Source of the DNA: Polytrichum commune
Lineage: Eukaryota; Streptophyta; Polytrichopsida; Polytrichales; Polytrichaceae
Assembly (NCBI GenBank): GCA_950295325.1
Contig: OX485809.1
Location: forward strand, 25,808,144-25,854,000
Direction: 5' to 3'
Length of the DNA stretch: 45,857 bases
Each line of letters begins with the position of its first letter. Positions within the stretch are counted from its first letter, which is position 1. The position numbers were made by a program, and so were the translations under genes. Below the pieces are notes generated by a model. The model saw nothing but the letters and a program-made list of their open reading frames with translations, had not been told where the DNA came from and did not search any database. Positions 33,103 to 43,673 of this stretch are shown in pieces.

Positions 33103-34777
33103 TAGCCGCCGTAAAACAAAAGTTGTGGAAAAACTTTAACCGAGCAGTCGACTTGAGCATTTGGCATTACTGGTCGTCTTGACCAAAAACCTTTAGTTGG
33201 TAACCAAAATGATTTTTAATGCATTGTCTTGCCATGAGTCGCAATGAACAAGTCGCAGTGGATGATTATAATGGACAAGTTTTCCTCTACTAATGTCCCA
33301 CTTGTAATTATGTCATGCATGCAAGAATTTTGAGTTACTTCTTGGTTGTCAGTGTCATTTCTCAACTAAACTGCTAAAGCAATTGTATAATATTTCAATG
33401 GTCAATCCAAGCTCCCAATAACAAGTTCCCAAAAACTTTCACAAATGTTCCCAATAGTGTTTTTTACATCCTCCAAATAGTTTCACATTCCCAGCATATG
33501 CTTTCAATATTCTCAACTCATGTTCCAAGTGTTTTCAATGCATGTTGACAATGAATGTTTTCATTATCATTTTCCAATGTGGAAAACCATGAGTTCAAAA
33601 TTGATTGAATAAGCACAAAATTACCTCATGATAATGAACCCTTGTACAAATTGATGGTTGAGGACGATCACAAGTAGGTCCATTGTAAGGTTCATTTTGA
33701 GCAACTCCTTTGCGGACTTCAACATTGTCCATAAACATATTTTTATTATGAAGCTGCCAAACGAGATTTTGGCGAAAACCCATGTTTCAATGCCCTTCTA
33801 TGAAGTGTGGTGTGATTTTTTAAAGCTTTACGAACCCCTTCCCAATATGATATTAAAGGTGCATAACGTTCACAAATTGCCATGTATTATCCAAGTCCAA
33901 CAAAACATTTAATTTTTTTATGAAACTTTGAATACCTTCAAGATTTCATCAACATCTTTCATTGGAATTTTTGGAGATGCTAAAGATTAACTAATATGCA
34001 ACAAAGGTTTTCCATTGTCACTGTGTTGCCAAAGCTCAATTCCTTCTACAAGTTTCCATTCATATTCCATGCATTTAATTTTATGTTGCATTATCGGAAC
34101 ACCATTGTCTCGCAAATAAAACTTATCTTGTTGACCCTTGGGTGTGCCCAATTAGACAAATACTTTCCAACAAAATATAGTCTTTGATAAAAGACTTAAA
34201 GTCAAGACTTTATGAGATGTGAGAGCGTAGAATAGTCATTCTTGCACAATTTCAAACCCCTTTGTCCAAATAAAACATCAATGTCTTCATGAATGTGGCC
34301 TACCAAGAGGACAGAGACATACACCTCAGTGAAAAATTAATGCCTTTGGCTACAAACAGTGACCTGAAACAAAATACATATGGTAATTCCAATTAAACGT
34401 TTAAAACTAAAGGTAATGGCCTTGGTTGAACATGATATTCTTCTAGAACTTGTGGGAGCAAGCACAATCAAGTATATGGGAGAAATGCTTGGTACACTAA
34501 AACCACAATTTTCTTGGTCAAATCCTAAAAGTAGTAGCAAAATGTTGTTTGAATTGGATTTTCTTCATGACGCCCTTTATTGTTGTGTGAGATACTCAAA
34601 TGTAGAATATCAAGATGAGATCTTCAAAACTTATTATTAAAATTATTGCTCAAAAGGTAATGACTAAATATGGTTTTGGACATAGATTTTTGTTGACCTC
34701 AAATATTTTGAAGTTGGATTTTTTTTCTTCTTAATATTCCTTGTATTCATTATAAACATTTTTCATATTCCTTGTAT
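33103..34777. other. AT-rich DNA with unrecognised frames
   Basis: Frames at 33658-33912, 33996-34187 and 34380-34640 are closely spaced on the plus strand. They might be fragments of one degraded coding region, perhaps of the retroelement downstream, but none shows a recognisable gag, protease or transposase motif. I therefore do not call them. Confidence 0.3.
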
Positions 34778-34785
34778 TCTTGTGT

Positions 34786-35192
34786 CACGGGGAGGTCACT
34801 CCATTGTCAAGTTGAAAACCACGTGCGAACAAAAAAAATCTACATTTTCTAAGTTGCATCAACAAAATGGGTCAAACTTTTATCAAAAAAAATTATGAGT
34901 ACATATACATGGTATCTATTACATAGTAAAATTGGTAACCAAATTTGATAATTTTTTTTCTAGAAAACATACCATTTCTAACTAGAATGACGCAGAATTG
35001 AACTAAAAGAATTACTAGAAAAAATGGAGATGACTAAAAATTTCAAAAAAATATACAAAAGATATTATCAATGGCTATGTATATAAAGAATAAATATCAT
35101 AAATTTTAAAATTATCTATGGCATATAATATAGGGGTAGCAAACTTTGTTCGCACGTGGTCTCCAACTTGACAATGGAGTGATCTCCCCGTG
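34786..35192 (-). mobile_element. hAT-type MITE, 407 bp, family A, inverted copy
   Basis: The ends are CACGGGGAGGTCACTCCATT and AATGGAGTGATCTCCCCGTG, almost perfect inverses. TCTTGTGT is duplicated exactly at 34778-34785 and 35193-35200. The interior matches the 1306 element when reversed (for example GCATATAATATAGGGGTAGC). Immediately to the right the copia relic begins, with the right-hand duplication close to the point where its protein similarity starts. Confidence 0.93.
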
Positions 35193-35200
35193 TCTTGTGT

Positions 35201-36465
35201 TCATACCTACATATGTGGCCCCATGAGGACCACATCCATAGGCGGAGCAAGGTATTTCGTGACCTTCATTAACGATTTCTTGAGGAAGGTGTTTTTAAAT
35301 GGAATGTTCAAGGTGGAGATCTACATGTGTCAACCAAAGGGATTCTTACAAAAGAGGAAGGAACTACTTGTATGCAAACTCAAGAAAGCTCTGTATATGC
35401 TCAAGCAATCGCCGAGGGCGTGGTACCACCATATTGACTCGTTCTTCATCAACGTGGGTTTTTGTAGGTGCCAAGCGGATCATTCGTTGTACATTAAAGA
35501 AACGGATGAGTATTTGTTGGTGGCAATCCTTTACGTGGACAATTTGATCATATTAGCAAACAATGTAATCCACTTGAAGTACCTCAAATCAGAGCTCAAG
35601 AAGGATTTTGAGATGAGCGATCTCAAATAGTTGCATTATTGGGTAGGAGTGGAATTTGAGAAGAATAGAAAAGCTCGTACCATCGCCTTGAACCAAAAGA
35701 CTGACATTGAGGAGGTCCTTAAGCGTTTCAACATGGAAGAATGCAAACCGGTCAGAATTTCGTTCGATGCGAATTCAAAGTTGTTAAAACTTTCGGTTGA
35801 GGAATTTGGGAATGTGCAAAGGGTTATTGAAGGTGTTGCATACAAGGCTCGGGTAGGATCTTTCAGGTATGCAATGGTGGTTACAAGGGCCGATGTTGCA
35901 TTTGTGGTGAGTACGGTGAGCCAATTCATGTCGAAGGCCGGTCCACCGCATTTGATGGCCATGAAACACATCATGAGGTCTTTGAAGGGCACTTTGGACT
36001 TCAAATTATGCCTTGGAAGCAAGGATATTGCCTCAAAAAGATTTTGCGATACAAATTGGGCGGAAGATGCAAACGACCAACAATCCGCCGTGGGGTAGGT
36101 GTTTTTTGTTGGCGTTGGAGTCATTTCATGGAAATGCAAGAAACAACCAACCATTGCATTATCTATGATAGAGGTGGAGTACATGGCCACTAGCCATTGC
36201 ACGAAGGAAGTGATTTGGCTTAGGCAACTTTTGGCGGATGTGGAATATGTGCAAGGAATACCGACATCCATCATGTGCGATAATCAAAGATGCATAGCAC
36301 TTACAAAGAATTTCACACGCCATTCTCGCACCAAACATGTCGACATACAACGTCACTTCATTAGAGAGAAACTAGAAACCAAGAGATATATATTTGAAAT
36401 ATTGTCCAATAGAGGATATGATAGCGGACGTACTAACCAAACCACTTGCAAATCATAGGCATTAA
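35201..36465 (+). pseudogene. Ty1/copia retrotransposon pol relic (integrase start, RT, RNase H)
   Basis: The first part reads CGPM...GGARYFVTF, the opening of a copia integrase core. It passes directly, at about 35288, into reverse transcriptase beginning at FLNG, so most of the integrase and the intervening linker (several hundred codons in intact elements) is missing. RT continues through VCKLKKALYMLKQSPRAWY and YVDN, where active copies have YVDD. The frame is stopped by TAG at 35628. It continues open to a second TAG at 36096, within RNase H (CDTNWAED). ALSMIEVEYMA and CDNQRCIAL follow. A one-base frameshift near 36391-36396 precedes the conserved C-terminus ADVLTKPL, now in another frame and ending at 36465. 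No gag, protease or 5' LTR is identified. The element is dead. Confidence 0.93.
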
Positions 36466-36846
36466 GCATTAACAAAGGCAATGAGTTTAAAAGACTTTGA
36501 CTACTCGCAAAGTGGGAATATAGAAGGTAAAGCACTAAATTGCTTGTACTTAATAAAAATATAATGGAGAAGGCATGAGAAACAATAAGGTTAGAATAAG
36601 ACCACTATGTTGGTGTGAGAGGGATAAGAGTTATCCCACATTGTTTGTATGAACCAAGGACAAGGAAAAATCCAATAAAAAGCGAAGCAAGAAAAATATG
36701 AGACAATCTCACTCCATGCATTGTTCATAGGTCTTTGTGTATGTGTTCTTGCTTGTGCAATCTCATCTTTAGTCTTATTGATTTGCTCTCTTTGCTCTCA
36801 TAGTCAAAACGTGGCTAAAATTCAATGAGGACAAGGAGTGCTATAA
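36466..36846 (+). other. region downstream of copia pol; possible 3' LTR start at 36608
   Basis: TGTTGGTGTGAGAGGGATAA followed by GAGTTATCCCACATTG resembles the start of many plant copia LTRs. No clear purine tract lies directly before it, and no second copy exists to compare, so the LTR and its right edge (perhaps near 36800) are tentative. Confidence 0.4.
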
Positions 36847-37107
36847 TGTGGTTACAACAAAGTTTTTGGGGGTCTTGAATGTGTACATAGCAAAAGTAAG
36901 GCTAGGAATGAGGCATTAGGAAGATTTGTTAAGGGATTTTTTGACAATTTTCCCAATAGCTGTAAATTAATAGTTGTCCCTTATTGGGATTGTGGACATT
37001 GGTTTTTGTACATGTTTGAGAATGGTGTTACAAAACATTGTGACTTTGTGGAGGGTATGCATGGGAAGGATGACAAAGAAGAGAAATGCCTTAGACATGC
37101 TCCATAG
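36847..37107 (+). pseudogene. Ulp1/C48-like protease fragment, probably transposon-derived
   Basis: An 86-codon stop-to-stop frame has no early ATG. It contains CKLIVVPYWDCGHWFLYMFENG, shaped like the catalytic-histidine region of plant Ulp1/C48 domains: a hydrophobic IVVP strand, then HWFL, then an acidic residue some way on (CDF). The neighbouring frame upstream (from about 36811, with FNEDKECYNVVTTKFLGVL) may be the preceding part after a frameshift. C48 domains are frequently carried by plant Mutator-like and CACTA elements. No transposase or terminal repeat is visible beside it. The identification rests on a short motif. Confidence 0.4.
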
Positions 37108-37309
37108 GCTAAACAATGTAGAATGACAACTAACGACTACGCTTACTAGAATTTTGTGGGAGCCCATGTATAGTGGCCATAGGTTTAAAAATCATATGAT
37201 GGTCGGGCACGTGGTCACAATATTATTTCAAATTTGATCACCTATCTGAAGTTGCATGGTGCACCATCAAACCATGTGGATTACAAAAGGGTATAATATT
37301 TTTAACCAT
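37108..37309. other. unassigned DNA after the C48-like fragment
   Basis: Multiple stops in all frames. It may continue the degraded element, but nothing is recognisable. Confidence 0.3.
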
Positions 37310-39010
37310 GCCTATGTAACCATGACATTTTGTACATAACAATGACTATGAAAGTACTAGTTCTTGATCTAACCATGACTATGAAAGCATTCTAAAGATG
37401 TCATGGTGGTGTGAGTAGTGGTGGGGGTAGTGGTGTGCATAACCAACAACTGAGTTTGTTATATCATGCATGTTTGATGGCCACATATTTTATTTCAGCT
37501 ATGCAAATTATTGTCATATTGGATTTTGCAGACAAACTGGGTGTAATTAGTAGGAATAGTGGTTACAACAACCCCCCCCCCTTCATTCCTTGCCTTGGGA
37601 CTCTAGAAAAGAGTATGGGTATAAAGGATGTCTCCGTTACATAGTGGATGCCTAGATGGCAATAATGCCTAGAAGAAGATCGACGTAAAACGTAGATTAC
37701 AACCACAAGTGACCCAAGAACCAACCATAAGAGATCCGAGATTGTTGGTTGTAGTTAAGGAAGGCCTCCATGTGCACCGCCTCCACAACCACCACCACAA
37801 TGTAGGAGTGCAATTGACGAATACCTAGGCTTAATTCTAGAGGACTCAGACCATTGAACGCAAAACCTCCACATCCAACAGGAGAACGCCAAAGGAACCA
37901 ATACGACGTGGGTCCAAATCAACGATTAGTCCAGGGATTCCGCGGGCACTTGACATAGTGTGCAATATTGTATGCGTTTGGTTGTGCGTGTAATCCATTG
38001 TAATTTTACAATATATACCAACCATAATCTTAGAATATATAGCCCTTTCATTTAGCAGGGGTATACATTGCATTGTGAACCATCAATCGCATTTGAATAC
38101 ATTGATATACATTGTATCAATATGTAACCATTTCTATACATTGCATGAATATGTAACCATGCACGTTGTCAATGACTCTGTAACCATAAGTATAACCAGA
38201 AGGTGGAACTATATGTTTACATTCAGGTGTATTTATGTAATCATATGTTTATAATAACTATGTAACCATGTTATTCTATGTTTGAAGTAAGGTGTAACCA
38301 CTAATATGTAATTGTGTGTTTATAGTAAATATTAACCATAAAAATGTAATAATATTTTGTAGTCATATCCATGATTACAAAATATTTGTATATGGTTTAT
38401 CCATGAATAATTAAGTAAGTCCATATAAATTTAAACCGGTTACCTGTTAATGTGTTGTAACCATGTATCCAATCGTATATATTATTATGTAGCATAACTA
38501 TGCCTACACCCATTATGGTATCTAGTGTTACTGATGATTAACAACTTCATCATAAGTGACATCTCACGGCACTTGGTGTTCAAAGTGCGCTTACTTTTAT
38601 CTTGGCATGAGTATGTTCATTATTGTTATCAATAGTATGTACAAATTATACCATAAACGGTGTAGGTTTGTAAGTATGGACACAATATAACTACTTACGT
38701 AATCATGTATGACTAGTTATGGTTACATACTCATGGTTTTCAAGTTGGGTGTAACCATGTATTTGTAGGTAAGAAGGTTTATCGACTATGACTTAGTAAC
38801 CATGACCCTAACTTCTAGGAATGTATAACTCATTTGACTATTGTGAAGGAGCTCATAACGTAACCATGTTTGTCATTTTCAGCATGTAGCCATGCTTGCC
38901 ATTTTAAAGATGTATCCATAAGTATACAAGATTCTTTTTGTGTCTATGTAACCACTTTGCAACCATAAGATACAACTCAAAATTGTATATTGTAACCATG
39001 AAAATTTGTG
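37310..39010 (+). repeat. degenerate GTAACCAT-rich block 1
   Basis: GTAACCAT and one-base variants (GTAATCAT, GTAACCAC, ATAACCAT, GTAGCCAT) occur about 20 times, almost all on the plus strand and at irregular spacing, densest from 38080 to 39000. Phase is not constant, so it is not a clean satellite. There is a C run at 37572-37581. Frames inside are short. Confidence 0.7.
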
Positions 39011-40744
39011 TATATATATATATGAGCAATAGCCGCACAAGATTGTAAATATATGTTGTAATTATGGTGACAATTACCTACTGTTGAGGATATCCCTTTT
39101 CCATTTTAAGCTCATTCCCACGTCGTCTTCGTTGTCCACAAATTGTGGCATGTCTTAACTTGGATGTAGTAGTTATGCATCCAATTCACTCTTGAAGTTC
39201 TTCATGAGTAGTTGTAAGAATAAATAAAGGAGGGAAAAAAACGAGTTGGCCAAAACATTGACCACCAAAACTTGATATTTGGGAAGGGTGTATCAGATGC
39301 ACCGCAAATTGGCAATAGGTGAATTGAGTATCAACAATCAATTGACCTATGGGACGGGCATGTTAATATGAAAACATGGCTATGTTGGTATAAACTTAAG
39401 AATGGGTCAATGTGGACCTATGATTTGGCACATCATTTGATGTAGAGTTAGAAACCATCATTGCATTAGCTATAAAGGGATTATATTACAAGGAAAAATT
39501 TGTATGAGTTATATCCAATGTATGAACATGTGTTCAATGATTTCATCAATGATATATAAATTTGTCTTGCTAAGAGTATTTTAGCCATATTTTCTACATT
39601 AATTTTTTGGCATATGTGATTATGATCTTTATAATTTACCTATTTTTTATTTGTATATGTAATTGAAGAGATTTCCTAGCTATATATTTGTATGTATATC
39701 ATTTCTAAGAGGGGGAAAATCTTGTGTGTTAGGGGTATTAGTTTCAGGGTCATGCACGCACATGGTTCCCAATTCTAACAATGAGTGCACCCCCTATGGT
39801 ATAGTTGAAGGTAAACTCCAATCTTGGATGTGGCTTCAAGGAATTTGCAAATGACCATGGTTAATTTCTACCATAATCAAGAAAAGTTTCAAATTCTTCA
39901 AGTTACAAATCATTGAAAGGTTGCAATGCCTCTAGTTGTGGAGGTTTGAAAGGTTGCAACAGTTTAATGTAGTTGAAAGGTTGTTCATGTTAAAATGGGT
40001 TCATGTAGAAAGCTCCACATGTGTCAATGGTTCTTGGTTACAAAACTTCCTTGGGTAACTTAGATTTGATTAATATTATAAGAACACCCCTAAACAAGTG
40101 CATCTTTCAACACTCCTTTACCTAATTTTTGCTATGAAAGATGTTGGTTGAGGATACAATTATGTTGTGTGCTTACATAGTGTTTTTCTTACAAACTTGC
40201 ACTCCACATTAGGGCAACATTCATGTCCTTTCCTGAAATCCTTTATGTGATTCCACTAAATCTATGCAATATTGCCTATGGCATCCCCTCCCTCGTAACC
40301 ACCTTGAAAATAGAGCTCTAGCTTCATTCAATGGACTTGTGATCGAACGGTCATGGTAGAGGGAATTGTATTGCATTATTCATGTCCTCAACGAGAGATG
40401 CCCATCTCAACTTATACAAAGTCAGCATATGGCAAATAATTGTTACGCTCCTACATCGCCATAATCGGCCACTGCACAAACAACCTCCATAGAACCCTCA
40501 AAACCACATATTATTTACAAAAGAGATGCAAATCCTAAAATTTAGATTGAGTATTGCAAATCCAAGATCTACTTGTAGGAATACACAATTCCACATTCAG
40601 ATGGAGAAATACTCAAAGCAAAGGACGAATGGGTTCTCTACAAATGAATGTGTTCATTTTTGGAGTTCCGGGTCTTGGAATTTGAACATGTGGGGAGGCT
40701 GCCCCATCACTTTCTCACATAACACATGCACAAGTCATCCTAAC
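39011..40744. other. AT-rich DNA between the two GTAACCAT blocks
   Basis: It begins with a short TA run near 39012-39023. Frames at 39663-39854 and 40526-40780 show no known motif. GTAACCAT words become rare here, which could mean inserted DNA separates two parts of one block. Confidence 0.35.
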
Positions 40745-41165
40745 CTAAACCATGGATCGTGTAACCATGGAGTATTGTAATCAATTATGTTTAAGTAACT
40801 ATGTGCAACAACATTACCAATTGTAACCAATGACCTTCCTTTACCTTGCATTGCAAGGGGGTGGAACATAAAAAATTGAAAGAACGTAAAAAATTGAATG
40901 CCCATAACCATGCTTGGACCTTAACCCTTAAAAGGACGTAACCATGAAGGGTGTATCCTTGCATTGTGTAACTATGGAGAGTTCATTACCATGGGGTTCC
41001 ACGTAACCGTTGGGGACCATGTAACCAAGTGTAATTGTGGGATTGCATAGCTTGGTGCTTGAAGACTTGGTATCTTATAACCCTGCAAGTTGTTATAACC
41101 ATGCACGATGGGTTCCACAGAGGATCGTGTAGCTGTGGAAGGTTGTGGAGGTTACAAGGGTTGTT
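40745..41165 (+). repeat. degenerate GTAACCAT-rich block 2
   Basis: GTAACCATGG, CGTAACCATG, GTAACTATGG, CGTAACCGTTGG, GTAACCAAG and ATAACCATGC recur within 420 bp on the same strand as block 1. Many are followed by G-rich words such as GGAG and GGGG. No constant period was found. Confidence 0.65.
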
Positions 41166-41184
41166 CATGGTCTAGGGAGGCTAG

Positions 41185-41282
41185 CCCCCCTACCCCCCAC
41201 CCCCAAAAAAATAAAAAATAAAAATAAAAATATAGCAAGTTGGGGTGAATGGCACCTAAAATAAATAAATAAATAAATAAAC
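41185..41282. repeat. low-complexity C-run, A-rich and (AAAT)n tract
   Basis: C5-6 runs are followed by AAAAATAAAAATAAAAAT, and then by six AAAT-type units at about 41259-41282. Confidence 0.9.
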
Positions 41283-42116
41283 CCGGGAAAGAAGATTGAA
41301 GAAGAAGCCTCCATAAGGACAAGAGCATCACGGTAGACGAGGATGGGGCGTTTCTAGAGTGGTCATCAATTAAGTTTCATGGCCCAAATAATGTGAGGGC
41401 AATAATCTTCCTTGTGAACAAATCATCTCACATTAAGTTAGCCCCCAATTGCTACCATGCCTAGCTTGCAAATGAGAGCGTGATGTTGAAGTTCATATCC
41501 TTCCCAAATTTTTGGGTATTCAGGAGAATTATAATATGTGATTTGTCATGTCGAACATTCTTACCAAGCAGTGGAGATCATGTGGAGGCCACACACGCTC
41601 AAAAGTGGATTTGAAATGAAGTTTGGAAAACCAAGGTAAAAGAATTTTGGCCTTGCCATGTGTGTAGTCTTGAGGAGCTTGGTTTCAAGGTTGGTCCCTC
41701 TTTAATTAAGGGGCTTATCACACCGGCCAATTTTGGCACCATCCGTCGACATCTCTGATTGTAATAGTTGTGAAAAATGATGGGCTAGTATCTATTTCTC
41801 AACATAATTCACAGCAATTTCAAGGTTGGAACCTGATTAAAACATTGATGTGATCGGGGATGAGTATCAATGCCCATTTTCAACTTCCAATCGGAGTTGA
41901 AAACAAATTGTCCCAAAAAACAAAAAAAAAGGGAACCCACCTTGAACCCAAGCTCCTCGAGAATAGGCCCACGTTAGGGCCAAAATTCATTTACCTTGGC
42001 CCACCTTACCCTGTGTTAAACATGTGTGGCCTTTCCTGCAGTGGAGATCAATTTAGGAGAGAATATGAATGTGCAGCTAGAAATCTGGTGGGCTGATGGG
42101 AAAGTGCCAACTTCAC
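41283..42116. other. intergenic DNA, nothing recognised
   Basis: Short frames only (for example 41860-42096 and 42026-42229, overlapping in different frames and running into the MITE). No motif is recognised. Confidence 0.4.
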
Positions 42117-42119
42117 TTA

Positions 42120-42619
42120 GGGCCACTTCACACACGAGACTGAGAGCCCATGACCATTACACTTCAAGCACTCTTGTTGGTGGAAAAAGCGGAGCCGGTC
42201 CAAGTTCACCTCACACTACACTTGAGTGACCGATGGAGTATGTGAATGCAAGATGGATGTAAAGTCCACATGGCTTCCTACATGGCATCGAATGGATCAT
42301 TTTTCATGGTCATTTGGATTATTTTCAAAAACTACCTCTTGGAGGTAGGCCTAACACAAAACTAGGAAACCATGGCACTCCGAACACTCATAACTGTTGA
42401 TTTACTCTATTTTATCATGTGTGAGGACTCCACATGAATAGAAATTCATTGCAATAGCATTTGGTTGAGGGCCCGGTCACATATGACTTCACACTACACT
42501 TGAGGATTCGTGATCACACTACATGATTTTGGAGGTGTGTTGAGACGGTCTTTGAACACTTTCTTTTGGGCTTTCACAATTTCATGATCACGGCTCTTGG
42601 CTCGTGTGTGAAGTGGCCC
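42120..42619 (-). mobile_element. PIF/Harbinger-like MITE, 500 bp, intact, inverted copy
   Basis: GGGCCACTTCACACACGAG and CTCGTGTGTGAAGTGGCCC form a perfect 19-bp terminal inverted repeat. TTA lies outside both ends (42117-42119 and 42620-42622). Internal order is the reverse of the 31609 copy. It has the best preserved ends of the family in this window. It is non-coding. Confidence 0.95.
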
Positions 42620-42676
42620 TTAGTGCATGTTTTGGGAGATCATTGAAGTAAACATGAATGTCAGTACATCAATTCG

Positions 42677-42868
42677 TGGTATTTAGTGTCACTCACTATT
42701 CGGAGTTACATGGAGCTATAACTATTTATTGAGATTTGTAAAATTTTACCACGCAAAGTCATTTATGTTCTATAACAACCTCTTCAACCTTCGTGAGTAA
42801 AAATTGAAGTCAAGAGTAAGAAGTTATTGTGTTGTGTAATTCCAAATAGTGAGTGACACTAAATACCA
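42677..42868. mobile_element. TIR element, 192 bp, family T
   Basis: TGGTATTTAGTGTCACTCAC at 42677 and its inverse at 42868 belong to a 33-bp terminal repeat with few mismatches (left arm 42677-42709, right arm 42836-42868). The interior contains AAATTTTACCACGCAAAGTC, close to the element at 26143. No target duplication is obvious. It is non-coding. Confidence 0.85.
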
Positions 42869-43461
42869 TAAATGAACGGTGTTTTAGGAATTCCACCATC
42901 ACTCTTGTTAACATTCTGCAATGGTGGATCAATAATGTATGAAAGTGTACTATGAGTTTTGACCTTGAAACAAAATGTGGGGCTTGCCAGTTGCATGGAT
43001 TTGGAATTAGTCACAAAAAAATCTGCCTAAATTTGTCTGCACTGAGGTGAGCTTAAAGTATAAAATGAAAAGAATGTAAGAAACAAGGGTATTGAGCCTT
43101 GCAAAACCGTCATCTTGGATCGGAGTTGAAAATGGAGATTTATGCTTAATTAAAGAGGGAGCAACCTTGAAACCAAACTCATAGTTACGCACATGTCAAA
43201 GATGAAATCTTTTAATACCTTGGCTTACCGAACTCCATTTCCAGAACAACGGTTTGAATGTTTAGCACCTTTAGCATGCTACCGTGGGGGAGAGGGCACT
43301 TTAAGACATGTATTAGTTTACATTATATGCATGTTGTTATATACAAAAATTAGTTTCAAAGAATAGCATTCAATTAGACCATGATAACAAGGCAAGTTTA
43401 AGTATCATATCAACGGGACATTGAACTTTACTTTTTATTCCTAAAGTTGTTACACTACACT

Positions 43462-43673
43462 GATTATCCCAATTAGTGTGTGTTACTACATGGAGTTACG
43501 CAACGCAATAATGTTGTATTGATGAGTTCGATTTTTACTAAGTAAAGTATAATAGGTTGTTCGGCCATTATAAAACAGAAATGACGTTGATTGGTAAAAT
43601 AGCAAATTCTCAATGAATAGTTATTATAGCACTATGCAACTCAGAAAATTAATACGCACTAATTGGGATTTTC
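43462..43673. mobile_element. TIR element, about 212 bp, related to family T
   Basis: GATTATCCCAATTAGTGTGT at the left is inverted as ACGCACTAATTGGGATTTTC at the right. An internal GATTTTTACTAAGTAAAGT corresponds to the conserved inner word of the other T elements. The termini differ from theirs, so this is probably a sister family. It is non-coding. Confidence 0.65.

Noticed and set aside
35636-36274. 212-codon minus-strand frame
   Set aside because: It is the antisense shadow of the copia reverse transcriptase and RNase H region and has no motif of its own.
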